Of a DNA stretch of 41,828 bases, positions 31,797-41,210 are shown in pieces. Where the stretch lies: NCBI GenBank assembly GCA_022825195.1, contig JAJDYL010000171.1, forward strand, positions 1 to 41,828, given 5' to 3'. Positions within the stretch are counted from its first letter, which is position 1. Each line of letters begins with the position of its first letter. Both the position numbers and the translations under genes were made by a program. The DNA comes from Alphaproteobacteria bacterium (GTDB taxonomy: Bacteria; Pseudomonadota; Alphaproteobacteria; Bin95). The notes under the pieces were generated by a model that was given only the letters and a program-made list of their open reading frames with translations, was not told where the DNA came from and ran no database searches.

Positions 31797-32747
31797 TCAT
31801 ACCCGTTCGATGATCTTCTCGCCGAACAGGCCCTGCGGCCTGAAGAACAGGAAGATCATGGCCACGATATAGGCGAACCACTCCTCGGTCGCGCCTTCGA
31901 GCAGGGGCACGCCCCAGTAGTTCTCGAACAGCTTCTCGCCCGCGCCCACGATCAGCCCGCCGATGATGGCGCCGGGGATTGAGGTAAAGCCTCCGAGAAT
32001 CAGGACCGGCAGCGCCTTCAGCGCAATGGTGGACAGCGCGAACTGCACGCCGAGCTTGGCCCCCCACATGATGCCGGCGACCAGCGCAACGAAGCCGGCC
32101 ACCGCCCAGACGATCACCCAGATATTGTTGAGCGGGATGCCGACCGAAAGCGCCGCCTGGTGGTCGTCGGCGACCGCGCGCAGCGCCCGCCCGACGGGCG
32201 TGAAGTGGAAGAAGAGCGCCAGCACCGTGACCAGGAACGCCGCGATCACGCCGGCGAACAGGTCCGAGGACTGCACCAGGATCTCGCCGAAGCCCGCCTC
32301 CCAGAAGAGCGCCGCATCCGGGATTCCGACCCGGACCGGACGCACGTCCCCGCCCCATATCGACTCGCCGAACCCTTCCAGGAAGAAGGCGATGCCGATG
32401 GTCGCCATGAAAAGAATGATCGGGTCCTGGTTCACCAGCGGACGCAGTACGAGGCGGTCCACGGCGAAGGCCAGCACGGTCATGATGCCGACGGTGATGA
32501 GGAAGGCGAGGATCGGGTGAACGCCCAGGTCCATCAGCCCGACGAAATTCAATGCGGCGAACAGGACGAAAATGCCCTGAGCGAAGTTGAAGATGCCGGA
32601 GGCCTTGAAGATCAGTACGAAACCAAGCGCCACCAGCGAATACATGACGCCCGACATCAGCCCGCCGATCAGCACCTCCACCAGGAAAGCCGGCTCGACG
32701 ACCATCTGGACGAACGGGTCGATAAAGATGAGGTAAAGGGTTTCCAT
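31797..32747 (-). CDS. livH: branched-chain-type ABC permease (LivH-like)
   Basis: A 316-residue permease of the LivH family with about eight hydrophobic segments. Typical elements are GGLMSGVMYSLVALGFVLIFKASGIFNFAQG near the N-terminus and a coupling segment GRALRAVADDHQAALSVGIPLN. A weakly conserved C-terminal part ends with the hydrophobic IVAMIFLFFRPQGLFGEK. It starts 12 bases after livG and with livM forms the membrane channel of the importer. Confidence 0.93.
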   Translation of the reverse strand: METLYLIFIDPFVQMVVEPAFLVEVLIGGLMSGVMYSLVALGFVLIFKASGIFNFAQGIFVLFAALNFVGLMDLGVHPILAFLITVGIMTVLAFAVDRLVLRPLVNQDPIILFMATIGIAFFLEGFGESIWGGDVRPVRVGIPDAALFWEAGFGEILVQSSDLFAGVIAAFLVTVLALFFHFTPVGRALRAVADDHQAALSVGIPLNNIWVIVWAVAGFVALVAGIMWGAKLGVQFALSTIALKALPVLILGGFTSIPGAIIGGLIVGAGEKLFENYWGVPLLEGATEEWFAYIVAMIFLFFRPQGLFGEKIIERV

Positions 32748-32759
32748 CGCCGGACCGTC

Positions 32760-33542
32760 CTAGTCGTGGCTCACGCCCAGATAGGCGTCGATGACGTCCT
32801 GATTGCCGCGGATCTCGTCCGGCGTGCCTTCGGCAAGCTTCCTGCCGTAGTCGAGCACGACCACCCGGTCGGACAGGTCCATGACGACGCCCATATCATG
32901 CTCGATCAGCGCGATCGTCGTGCCGAGTTCGTGGTTGGTGGAGAGCACGAAGCGGCACATGTCCTCCTTTTCCTCGACATTCATGCCCGCCATCGGCTCG
33001 TCGAGCAGGAGCAGTTCGGGTTCGGCAGCCAGCGCGCGGGCCAGTTCCACCCGCTTCTGGAGTCCGTAGGGCAGGCGCCCCACAGGCGTCTTGCGGATCG
33101 ACTGGATTTCCAGGAAGTCGATGACCTCCTCGACCTTCTCGCGGTGGGCGATCTCTTCCCGCTTGCCGCGGCCGATATAGAGAGCCTGTTCCACGAAAGA
33201 GGCCTGCATCTTCAGCATGCGCCCCGTCATGACGTTCTCGAGCGTCGTCATGCCCTTGAAGAGCGCAATGTTCTGGAAGGTCCGGCTGATGCCCTGGGCC
33301 GCGGCCTCGTGCGGGCGCATCTGCCGGCGTTCCTCGCCCTTGAAGGTGATCGTGCCTTCCTGGGGATGGTAGAAGCCGTTGATGCAGTTCAGCATTGACG
33401 ACTTGCCGGCCCCGTTGGGGCCGATAATGGCGAAGATCTCGCCTTCGCGGATGTCGAAGCTCACATCCGTCAGCGCCCGCACACCGCCGAAACGCAGCGA
33501 AATGTCCTTGACGCTGAGCAGGATGTGTTCCGGCCGGTTCAT
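32760..33542 (-). CDS. livG: branched-chain-type ABC transporter ATPase (LivG-like)
   Basis: A 260-residue ATPase. Walker A is GPNGAGKSSM, Walker B LLLLDEPMAGM, and the H-loop IALIEHDMGVV is present. The signature region reads LPYGLQKRVELARALA, lacking the SGGQ of textbook ABC proteins; this variant is common in LivG-like ATPases of CoA-ligase-linked operons. Its ATG overlaps the TGA of the upstream acyl-CoA synthetase (ATGA), so uptake and activation are translationally coupled. Confidence 0.94.
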   Translation of the reverse strand: MNRPEHILLSVKDISLRFGGVRALTDVSFDIREGEIFAIIGPNGAGKSSMLNCINGFYHPQEGTITFKGEERRQMRPHEAAAQGISRTFQNIALFKGMTTLENVMTGRMLKMQASFVEQALYIGRGKREEIAHREKVEEVIDFLEIQSIRKTPVGRLPYGLQKRVELARALAAEPELLLLDEPMAGMNVEEKEDMCRFVLSTNHELGTTIALIEHDMGVVMDLSDRVVVLDYGRKLAEGTPDEIRGNQDVIDAYLGVSHD

Positions 33543-35488
33543 GCAGCGGCCCTTTCGCCGCCGGGCTCCGATACGCGCGCGTCCCGGATGGCGAGGTCGC
33601 CGGTGATCGTGCCGGACCGTCCATCCTCGAAGGTCACCGGCGTCTCCAGCACGATGCTGCCCTCGCCGCCGTACAGCGCGTCGATGGCGGGCGCGTAGCG
33701 CTCGGAGATGAAGCGGCGGCGGACCTTCTGAGTGCGGGTGAGTTCGCCGTCATCGGCGTCGAGCATCTTGTGCAGCACGATGAAGCGGTGGATCTGCGAG
33801 CCGGCGAATTGCGGGTCGGCGGCGAGGCTCCCGTTCAATTCCGCAACATGGCCTTCGACGATATCGAGCACCTCCGGTCGCGCGGCGAGTTCCTGGTAGC
33901 TCGAATAGGGGATGTTGCGCTTCTCCGCCCAGTTGCCCACCGCCTCTATGTCGATATTGATCATCGCGGTCACGAAGTCCCGCTCATGGCCGAAGGTCAC
34001 CGCCTCACGGATGTTCGGGTAGAACTTCAGCTTGTTCTCCAGGTATTTGGGCGCGAAGAGGGTGCCGCCGGCGAGCCTGCCGACATCCTTGGCGCGGTCG
34101 ATGATCCGCAGGTGCCCGTCGCCGTCGATCACGCCGGCGTCGCCGGTGTGGACCCAGCCGTCGCTCGTCTTGGTCTCGGCGGTGGCCTCGCTGTTCTTGT
34201 AATACTCCTGGAACACGCCGGGGCTGCGGTAGAGCACCTCGCCTTCCTCGGTGATGCGCAATTCGACGCCCGGCGCCGGCGGGCCGACACTGTCCGCCCG
34301 AACGGCGTCATTCGCCTGGATGGTGACGAAAACGCTGGCCTCCGTCTGGCCGTACAGCTGTTTCAGGTTGATGCCGAGCGAGCGGAAGAAACGGAAGATT
34401 TCCGGGCCGATGGCCTCGCCGGCGGTATATCCGACCCTGAGCCGCGAGAGGCCCAGCACATTCTTGAGCGGGCCGTACACGAACACTTCGCCGAGCCGGT
34501 ACAGCAGCCGGTCCGTCAATCCGACCTTCCGGCCTTCCAGGATGCCGACCCCGGCGCGGTCGGCGACATCCATGAAGAAGCGGAACAGGCGCCGCTTTAC
34601 GGGGGCGGCGTCTTCCATGCGGATCGTCACCTGGGTCAGCAGGTTCTCGAACACGCGCGGCGGCGCGAAGAAATAGGTCGGGCCGAGCTCCCGCAGGTCG
34701 TGCGGCACGGTTTCCGGAGATTCCGGGCAGGCGAAGGAGAAGCCGACAAGGTGCGCCTGGCAGTAGGAGAGGACATTATCGCCCACCCACGCCATCGGCA
34801 GATAGGCCAGCACGACCTCGTCCTCGCGCAATTGCTCGAACTCCGCGCCGATCTTGGCGCAGAGCAGGAGATTGTCGTAGGAGAGCACGACGCCCTTGGG
34901 CGTGCCCGTGGTGCCGGACGTGTAGAGGATGATTGCGGTGTCGCTGCCCTTGCCGAGATCGACTTCCGCCTCCCAGCCGCTTTCGTCGCCCATGCCGACA
35001 ACATCGTCATAGGCGTGCAGGAAGGGCTCGCTGTAGTCCCTCATGCCGCGCGGATCGTCGTAGATGATCGTGCGCAGGGCGGGCAGATGTTCCTTCTGGG
35101 ACAGGACCTTGTCGACCTGCTCCTGATCCTCCGCGACAATGAATGCGACTTCGGCATGGTCCAGCACGAAGCGCATCTCCTCGGCCACGGCGTCCTGATA
35201 GACCGGCACCGGGACGGCGCCGAGGCTCTGCGCGGCGCTCATGGCGAAATAGAGCCGCGGCCGGTTGTCGCCGACGATGGCGATCTTCTCGCCGCGCTTG
35301 AGGCCGAGCGCCTTCATGCCGCCGGCAAGCCTGCGCGCCGCGTCCCGGAAATCCGCCCAGTTCCAGGTCTGCCAGATGCCGAGGTCCTTTTCGCGGACGG
35401 CGGCTAGGGATGCGCGGTGTTCGGCGTTGTAGCGCAGCAGCTTCGGAAAGGTGTCGTGTTGCGCGACATCCGGTAGAGCGCCGGCCAT
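33539..35488 (-). CDS. AMP-forming long-chain/aryl acyl-CoA synthetase (FAA1-like)
   Basis: A 649-residue acyl-CoA synthetase of the long-chain FAA1/FadD15 type, first gene of the importer operon. It activates the imported acid to its CoA ester. The phosphate-binding loop ILYTSGTTGTPKGVVLS lies near residue 185, the substrate-side segment GYTAGEAIGPEIFRFFRSLG near 345, and GWVHTGDAGVIDGDGHLRIIDRAKD near 445 is the adenylation/hinge region. ATG at 35488 is chosen because a GGGGGAG ribosome site precedes it and the conserved PKLLRYNAEHRA begins shortly after; a longer opening upstream is not conserved. A second, PaaK-like ligase ends the same operon. Specificity is not readable. Confidence 0.92.
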   Translation of the reverse strand: MAGALPDVAQHDTFPKLLRYNAEHRASLAAVREKDLGIWQTWNWADFRDAARRLAGGMKALGLKRGEKIAIVGDNRPRLYFAMSAAQSLGAVPVPVYQDAVAEEMRFVLDHAEVAFIVAEDQEQVDKVLSQKEHLPALRTIIYDDPRGMRDYSEPFLHAYDDVVGMGDESGWEAEVDLGKGSDTAIILYTSGTTGTPKGVVLSYDNLLLCAKIGAEFEQLREDEVVLAYLPMAWVGDNVLSYCQAHLVGFSFACPESPETVPHDLRELGPTYFFAPPRVFENLLTQVTIRMEDAAPVKRRLFRFFMDVADRAGVGILEGRKVGLTDRLLYRLGEVFVYGPLKNVLGLSRLRVGYTAGEAIGPEIFRFFRSLGINLKQLYGQTEASVFVTIQANDAVRADSVGPPAPGVELRITEEGEVLYRSPGVFQEYYKNSEATAETKTSDGWVHTGDAGVIDGDGHLRIIDRAKDVGRLAGGTLFAPKYLENKLKFYPNIREAVTFGHERDFVTAMINIDIEAVGNWAEKRNIPYSSYQELAARPEVLDIVEGHVAELNGSLAADPQFAGSQIHRFIVLHKMLDADDGELTRTQKVRRRFISERYAPAIDALYGGEGSIVLETPVTFEDGRSGTITGDLAIRDARVSEPGGERAAA

Positions 35489-35742
35489 GGCTTCGGTCTC
35501 CCCCTGGCGAATGCGAACGCTTGGATCGGGTCGTTTACGGTCGCGATGTCTGAGGCGTCTGCGGAAGGTGTGGTAGCCAAGCCGTGCGCCGAGTCCAAGC
35601 AAAAAATGATACAGAACGCCGACTTTGGTGTCGCAGCGTGAGCGGTGGGGATATGTTGTCCGGCCGATTGCCGCTTTTGCGGCGGCGCGGGAGAGAGCGT
35701 TCGGCGATGGCTCGATTTGCAAGGCGCAAGGGTCTTTGAAGG

Positions 35743-37089
35743 ATGGCGCGTGCGGACTTTTCGATCCTGCCGTCGGTGGACCGCCTGCTCGAGGACCCGG
35801 CGCTCGCCGCCGCGGCCGCGGAGTACGGCCGGGCCGAAGCGCTGGCGGGCGCACGCCGGGTTCTGGCGGATGCCCGCCACACGCTGGGAGCGGGAGGTGC
35901 GCCCGACCCTGCGGGGCTCGGCCCGGCGGCGGCGGCCCTTGTTGCGGCGCGGGGCCGGCCTTCGCTCCGGCGGGTGTTCAACCTGACCGGTGTGGTGCTG
36001 CACACCAATCTCGGCCGGGCGCCGCTCCCGCAGGAGGCGGTCGCCGCAGTCGCGACCGTCGCCGGCAATTGCAACCTGGAATACGACCTGGAGACCGGCC
36101 GGCGGGGCGACCGCGATTCCCATGTCGAGGGGCTGCTGGCGGAGCTGACCGGCGCGGAAGCGGCGCTGGCGGTCAACAACAATGCCGCTGCCGTCCTGCT
36201 GGTGCTGAACAGCCTGTCGGCGGGGCGGGACACGCTGGTCTCGCGGGGCGAGCTGGTGGAGATCGGCGGCTCCTTCCGGATGCCGGAGATCATGGCCCGC
36301 GCGGGCGCCCGCATGGTCGAGGTCGGAACCACCAACCGCACCCATGCAAGCGACTTCGAGGCCGCGATCGGCCCGGATACGGGCTGCGTGATGAAGGTGC
36401 ATACCTCCAACTATGAGGTCGTGGGCTTCACGGCCTCGGTGCCGGACGACCGCCTGGCGCGTATCGCGGAGGCGGCGGGGGTGCCCTATGCCGTCGATCT
36501 GGGCGCGGGCCAGCTTGTCGATCTCGCCCGCTACGGCCTGCCGCAGGAGCCGATGCCGGGGCAGGCGCTCGCCGCGGGGGCCGGGCTCGTCACCTTCAGC
36601 GGCGACAAGCTGCTGGGCGGCCCGCAAGCCGGAATCGTGGTCGGGCGGGCGGACCTCGTGGCCGCGCTCAAACGGAATCCCATGCGCCGCGCCATGCGCC
36701 TCGGCAAGCTTTCCCTCGCGGCTCTGGAAGCGGTTCTGCGGCTCTACAGGGACCCCGACCGGCTGGCCGAGCGCCTGCCCGCGCTGCGAATGCTGACCCG
36801 CCCGGTGGACGAGATCGAGGCCCAGGCGCACCGGCTCGCCCCGGCGATCGAGGGCGCGGAGGTCGTGACCGTCGCAAGCCGGATCGGCTCCGGGTCGCTG
36901 CCGGTGGAGCGCCTGGAAAGCCGGGCGCTCGCGCTCTCCGCGCCCGGAGGCAGGGCGCTGGAGGCGCGGGCGGCGGCGTTCCGGCGGCTGCCCGTCCCGG
37001 TCCTCGGGCGCATCTCCGAGGGGCGGCTGCTCTTCGACTTGCGCACCCTTGACGACGAGGGTGCTTTCCTGTCCCAACTGGGCCCATGA
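35743..37089 (+). CDS. selA: L-seryl-tRNA(Sec) selenium transferase
   Basis: SelA is a PLP enzyme that converts Ser-tRNA(Sec) to Sec-tRNA(Sec) with selenophosphate. The 448-residue protein carries the family hallmarks [52 protein letters not shown] and the PLP lysine in [13 protein letters not shown] (about residue 290). Length is close to the usual ~460. ATG at 35743 follows a GAAGGA site; the stop overlaps selB by ATGA. The 254-base spacer to the divergent synthetase gene must hold its promoter, but no strong sigma-70 match was found. Presence implies the organism makes at least one selenoprotein, not found in this window. Confidence 0.96.
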   Translation: MARADFSILPSVDRLLEDPALAAAAAEYGRAEALAGARRVLADARHTLGAGGAPDPAGLGPAAAALVAARGRPSLRRVFNLTGVVLHTNLGRAPLPQEAVAAVATVAGNCNLEYDLETGRRGDRDSHVEGLLAELTGAEAALAVNNNAAAVLLVLNSLSAGRDTLVSRGELVEIGGSFRMPEIMARAGARMVEVGTTNRTHASDFEAAIGPDTGCVMKVHTSNYEVVGFTASVPDDRLARIAEAAGVPYAVDLGAGQLVDLARYGLPQEPMPGQALAAGAGLVTFSGDKLLGGPQAGIVVGRADLVAALKRNPMRRAMRLGKLSLAALEAVLRLYRDPDRLAERLPALRMLTRPVDEIEAQAHRLAPAIEGAEVVTVASRIGSGSLPVERLESRALALSAPGGRALEARAAAFRRLPVPVLGRISEGRLLFDLRTLDDEGAFLSQLGP

Positions 37090-38975
37090 TCGTCGCAACC
37101 GCCGGGCATATCGACCACGGCAAGACCTCTCTGGTGAAGGCGCTCACGGGCACCGATGCCGACCGGCTGCCGGAGGAAAAGGCGCGGGGGCTCACCATCG
37201 ACCTCGGTTTCGCCTACTGGCAGGCCGACCCCGGCCAGACCGTCGGCTTCATCGACGTGCCGGGGCATGAGCGGTTCATCAAGAACATGCTGGCGGGCGT
37301 CACCGGCATCGATGCGGCGCTGCTGATCGTGGCCGCCGACGACGGCCCGATGCCGCAGACGCGCGAACATCTGGCGATCCTCGACCTGCTGGGCGTGCAG
37401 CGCGGCATCATCGCCGTGACCAAGGCGGACCGCGCGGAGCCGGAGCGCGTGCAGGCGGTGGCCGCGGAGGCTGAGGCGCTTGCCGCGGACACCGGCCTTG
37501 CCGGCGCGGCGGTGCTGCCGGTCTCCGCGATCACCGGCGAGGGCGTGCCGGAACTTCGCCGGAGCCTGCAGCACCTTGCCGGCGCCGTCGGACGCCGCCG
37601 GGCCGCGGGCCGGTTCCGGCTGGCGGTCGACCGCAGCTTCACTTTGCGCGGCGCAGGGCTGGTGGTGACGGGCACGGCGTTTTCGGGGGCGGTCAAGGTC
37701 GGCGACCGGCTGCTGGTCTCGCCGGGCGGCGTCGAGGCGCGGGTGCGGGCGCTCCATGCGGAGAGTGTCGAGGCCCATGCCGCCCAGGCCGGGCAGCGGG
37801 TCGCGCTGAACCTTGCGGGCGCCGGGCTTCGCCGCCACGCCGTTTCGCGCGGCGACTGGCTGCTGGCGCCCGAGGCCCACCGCCCGACGCGGCGCATCGA
37901 CATAAGGCTCAGGGTGCTGGGCGGCGAAGCGCGTCCGCTCCGCGACCGCACGCCCGTGCATGTCCATCTGGGCGCGGCGGATGTGACCGGCCGGGTCGCG
38001 GTGCTCGACGGTCCTTCCATCGCGCCGGGCGACGCCGGCTGGACGCAATTGCTGCTGGACCGCGAGATCGGCGCGCTTGCGGGCGACGGCATCGTGCTGC
38101 GCGACCAGTCGGCGATGCGCACCATGGCGGGCGGGCGGGTCGTCGATCCGTTTCCGCCGGCGCGCGGCCGGGCGCGGCCGGAGCGGCTGGCCGAACTTGC
38201 CGTGCGCGCCGGGGAGGACCCGTTCGGCGGGCTGGTGGAGACGGCGCCCTTCGGCTTCGACTTTCCCCGCTTCGCGCAGGCGCACAATCTGAACGACGCC
38301 GAGCAGGCGGCGCTCAGGCGGCGGCAGGGCGTGGTGTTTGCGGGTCCGGTCGCCGTCGATGGCGGGCGCTGGCAGGCGCTCTCGGATGCGTTCGAGCGCG
38401 CGGTGGACGAGTGGACGGCGGCGCATCCCGACAGCCCCGGCCTCGGCCCGGTGGCGCTTCGCCGCCGGCTCGATCCGGTGCCGCCGCGCGACATTGCCGA
38501 GGCGGCGTTGGCGGAGCTCGCCTCTGCCGGCAAGCTCGCGCGCTCCGGCGGCTTCGTCCACCGGCCGGGCCACCGCGCCGCGCTCGCCCCGGAGGAAGAG
38601 GCGCTCTGGCGGCGCATCGAACCCCTCGTCGTCGAAGGGGGGCTTCGCCCGCCGCGCGTGCGCGAGCTTGCCGGCCTGCTCAAGGTCGACCACACCAGGG
38701 TGGAGCAGGTGTTGCGGCAGGCCGGGCGCTTCGGGCTGGTCCGGCGGGTGGCGGACAATCGCTGGTTCCCGCCGGATGCGCTCAAGGGGCTGGCGGACAT
38801 CGCGGAGACGCTGGCGGCGGAAAGCGCCGACGGACGTTTCACGGCAGCCGCCTACAAGGACCGCTCCGGCATCGGGCGCAATGTCACCATCGAATTGCTG
38901 GAATTCTTCGACAAGGAAGGCTTCACCCGGCGCGAAGGCGACACGCGCCGGATCGTCCGGGAGTGGCGGGGTTAG
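37086..38975 (+). CDS. selB: selenocysteine-specific translation elongation factor
   Basis: SelB brings Sec-tRNA(Sec) to the ribosome at UGA codons followed by a SECIS hairpin. The 629-residue protein has an EF-Tu-like GTPase part with G1 [11 protein letters not shown]3 DVPGHERF and G4 TKAD, domains II and III to about residue 350, then four winged-helix repeats to the C-terminus (typical DNA/RNA-binding region around [24 protein letters not shown]). ATG 37086 overlaps the selA stop, so SelA and SelB are made together. A search of the surrounding intergenic DNA for a selC tRNA with a TCA anticodon loop gave no convincing candidate. Confidence 0.96.
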   Translation: MIVATAGHIDHGKTSLVKALTGTDADRLPEEKARGLTIDLGFAYWQADPGQTVGFIDVPGHERFIKNMLAGVTGIDAALLIVAADDGPMPQTREHLAILDLLGVQRGIIAVTKADRAEPERVQAVAAEAEALAADTGLAGAAVLPVSAITGEGVPELRRSLQHLAGAVGRRRAAGRFRLAVDRSFTLRGAGLVVTGTAFSGAVKVGDRLLVSPGGVEARVRALHAESVEAHAAQAGQRVALNLAGAGLRRHAVSRGDWLLAPEAHRPTRRIDIRLRVLGGEARPLRDRTPVHVHLGAADVTGRVAVLDGPSIAPGDAGWTQLLLDREIGALAGDGIVLRDQSAMRTMAGGRVVDPFPPARGRARPERLAELAVRAGEDPFGGLVETAPFGFDFPRFAQAHNLNDAEQAALRRRQGVVFAGPVAVDGGRWQALSDAFERAVDEWTAAHPDSPGLGPVALRRRLDPVPPRDIAEAALAELASAGKLARSGGFVHRPGHRAALAPEEEALWRRIEPLVVEGGLRPPRVRELAGLLKVDHTRVEQVLRQAGRFGLVRRVADNRWFPPDALKGLADIAETLAAESADGRFTAAAYKDRSGIGRNVTIELLEFFDKEGFTRREGDTRRIVREWRG

Positions 38976-38992
38976 GGGCCGAGACACGGATT

Positions 38993-39874
38993 ATGGATTT
39001 TGCAGATTGGCTCAAACTTCTCGTCGCAGCGCTCGGTGGCGGCTTTACGGTCAAAGTCCTCGATATTCTGTATCAGGAATTTCGACGCCGTTCCGACAGC
39101 TCAAGGGAAGTTAAGCAGTTTGTCGATCAACATCTGGATCCGCTTTTGAAGGCAACCGATGAGTTGGTAGGAAAGCTCGTTTCCTTGGCGAATGATGACT
39201 TTAAGCCTCTTTACGATATGGAGTTGAACGAAAGACGTGATGACAACAATGATTTTTATAGTGTCATTTTCCTGTTTGCAAGATTGTGGGCGAACATTGA
39301 AATTATAAGGCGAGAAAGTCTCGCGATTTCTATTATCGAAGATGAAAGAGGGAAAAAACTGAAGAGCTTTTTGGATTGTATAGAGTCCAGAGGCGTTCGA
39401 ATTGTTGACAGGGTGTCCCAGAGAGCAATCGGAGAATTGATGCTGACTGAACGAAAAGACGGGCCTCTGGATACTTTGTTGTTTATCGAATTTGCTCGAA
39501 ATATAGAACAGGATTCGCCGGACATGAGGTGGTGGAATCCGCTTCTTCATGTGCTTTCAAGAACCCGTCATACATCGGAGCGTCAGCGTGTGCTGAGATA
39601 TGGAATCGTTCTTCACGCCTTGATCGACACACTCGATTCTGACCATCATGTCACCAGACGGAGGCCGTCATATCCAAACAAGCTGTCAAAAAAGTCCTGG
39701 AGAGAACTAAAGTATCGTGTTTTCCAGCAGTATCTTAGCTTTGTTCCAGGCACCGAAAAGTACTTGGGGCCGCCCAAACGAGGACGGCCCCAGAGAGGGA
39801 AGGCGGCGCGAAGGGACTTTGGTCCTCTCCGAGGAAAGAACGGAACGTCCGTTGGGCCGCCTTTATCTCGGTGA
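38993..39874 (+). CDS. AT-rich orphan membrane-anchored protein, unknown function
   Basis: A 293-residue protein in markedly AT-richer DNA than both neighbours, so it was probably acquired recently. An N-terminal hydrophobic stretch (WLKLLVAALGGGFTVKVLDILY, residues ~6-27) is a likely single membrane anchor, followed by a charged helical part with a DQHLDPLLKATDELVGKL segment, a mid region rich in charged residues (IIRRESLAISIIEDERGKK), and a basic low-complexity tail (GPPKRGRPQRGK). No catalytic motif or family is recognised with confidence. It starts 17 bases after selB on the same strand, but is too different in composition to be an original part of the sel operon. It could be a defence or toxin-type gene; that is only a guess from its isolation and composition. 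Confidence 0.75.
   Translation: MDFADWLKLLVAALGGGFTVKVLDILYQEFRRRSDSSREVKQFVDQHLDPLLKATDELVGKLVSLANDDFKPLYDMELNERRDDNNDFYSVIFLFARLWANIEIIRRESLAISIIEDERGKKLKSFLDCIESRGVRIVDRVSQRAIGELMLTERKDGPLDTLLFIEFARNIEQDSPDMRWWNPLLHVLSRTRHTSERQRVLRYGIVLHALIDTLDSDHHVTRRRPSYPNKLSKKSWRELKYRVFQQYLSFVPGTEKYLGPPKRGRPQRGKAARRDFGPLRGKNGTSVGPPLSR
39766..39791 (+). other. GC-rich hairpin in the tail of the orphan gene
   Basis: GGGGCCG (39766-39772) pairs perfectly with CGGCCCC (39785-39791) around a 12-base loop. No T-run follows, so it is not a standard terminator. It lies where the protein changes to a low-complexity basic tail and may mark the border of transferred DNA. Confidence 0.3.
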
Positions 39875-40054
39875 TGCACACATCGGCATCTCAACGACAG
39901 GATGTGGCTCATCGGGGACAGTATGTCAACTCCCTTGCACTATCTATGTCAGACTGTCCGGATGCGCCTGTGGGCGGGTGCCAGCAGGGGGCGGGGCAAC
40001 TCATTCTCGGCCCGTTACAACAAATAGCAACGTCCAGATGAAGGGACCGCTCCC

Positions 40055-41137
40055 ATGCGCATAGAAGACATCCGCGTTCACCTGATGGTGCTGCCCTGGC
40101 GCGAGCAGCCCGCCTTCCAGCGCGGCTATGCGCGGGAGCGCAATGTGCTGGCGGTCGAGATCGAGACGCGCTCGGGCCATGTCGGGCTCGGCTACCAGCT
40201 CTATCTCCGCGAGGGCTTCCGCACGGTGAAGGCGTGTCTGGAAGAGACGATGGTGCCCCACCTGATCGGCCGCGACGCGAGCGAGGTCGAGGCGATCTGG
40301 CGCGAGCTCTGGACCGCATCGCTGGCGGACGGGCGCGGCGGGGCGCCGGTGCTGGCGCTCTCGGCCATCGACGTGGCGCTCTGGGACATTGTCGGCCAGG
40401 CCGCCGGGATGCCGCTGCACCGGCTCTGGGGCCATTACCGCGCAGAGGCGCCCGCCTACGGCTCGGGCGTCTGGCGGGGCTTGGAGCCGGACGCGATGGT
40501 GGAGAAGGCGCTGCGCTTCAAGGCGGAGGGCTACCCGGCGGTCAAGATGCAGGTCGGCCATGCCTGGACCGACGCGGAAGACCTGGAGCATGTCCGCCGG
40601 GTGCGCGAGGCCGTCGGGCCGGAAATCGACATCATGGTCGATGTCAACATGGCATGGACGGCCGACCACGCCATCCTGCAGGGCCGCAAGCTGGAGCAGT
40701 ACGACATCTACTGGCTGGAGGAGCCGGTCGTGCCGGACGATTTCGCCGGCTATTTCCGGATCGCGGATGCGCTCGACCTCCGGGTGGTCGGCGGCGAGAG
40801 CCACATGACGCGCTACGACCTCAAGCCCTTCTTCGAGAACCCGAAGCTGCCGATCCTGCAGCCGGACGTGGTGCGCGGCGGGCTGACCGACCTGCGCAAG
40901 ACCGCTGCGATCGCGGACACCTGGGGCATGACCATCGCCCCGCATCTCTATCCCGAGCTGATGATCCAGCTCATGGCCTCGATCCCGAACGGGTCGATCC
41001 TGGAGGATATGGGGCTGATGCAGGACCTGTTCATCGACCCGCCGCTCGTGGAGAACGGCATTGTCCGCGCGCCCGAGACACCCGGCCACGGCCTCGTCTT
41101 CACCGAGGAGGCGATGAAGGAGGGCCGCACCGCCTGA
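40055..41137 (+). CDS. mandelate racemase/muconate lactonizing enzyme family protein
   Basis: A 360-residue enolase-superfamily enzyme that abstracts a proton next to a carboxylate with Mg2+. Metal ligands are visible in order: Asp in MVDVNMAW, Glu in WLEEPVVPDD and Glu in VVGGESHM; the His of IAPHLYPEL matches the general-base His of the mandelate racemase subgroup. The K-x-K base motif reads VKMQVG, so the second Lys is replaced by Gln, which suggests a racemase/dehydratase with only one usable base, likely the His or the remaining Lys. N-terminal capping domain residues ~1-125. Substrate unknown. An AGGG-type ribosome site precedes ATG 40055, and no operon partner upstream is evident. Confidence 0.9.
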   Translation: MRIEDIRVHLMVLPWREQPAFQRGYARERNVLAVEIETRSGHVGLGYQLYLREGFRTVKACLEETMVPHLIGRDASEVEAIWRELWTASLADGRGGAPVLALSAIDVALWDIVGQAAGMPLHRLWGHYRAEAPAYGSGVWRGLEPDAMVEKALRFKAEGYPAVKMQVGHAWTDAEDLEHVRRVREAVGPEIDIMVDVNMAWTADHAILQGRKLEQYDIYWLEEPVVPDDFAGYFRIADALDLRVVGGESHMTRYDLKPFFENPKLPILQPDVVRGGLTDLRKTAAIADTWGMTIAPHLYPELMIQLMASIPNGSILEDMGLMQDLFIDPPLVENGIVRAPETPGHGLVFTEEAMKEGRTA

Positions 41138-41210
41138 GGACGGCGGCCCCGCTCTGGAAAACGCGCAGGCCCTGTGCCACGATGGGAAATCCCAAGCCGG
41201 AGAGCATGTC

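Noticed and set aside
35670..35683. Small hairpin GCCGC-TTTT-GCGGC between the synthetase and selA genes
   Set aside because: Five-base stem only, no T-run after it and nothing conserved that would make it a terminator or SECIS element.
36744..38987. Long minus-strand open frame opposite selB
   Set aside because: Antisense shadow of an unmistakable SelB.
35600..40054. A selC tRNA near selAB
   Set aside because: TTCAAA-type anticodon-loop strings in both strands (for example around 35726 and 39147 on the minus strand) lack pairing flanks; no eight-base acceptor stem was found.
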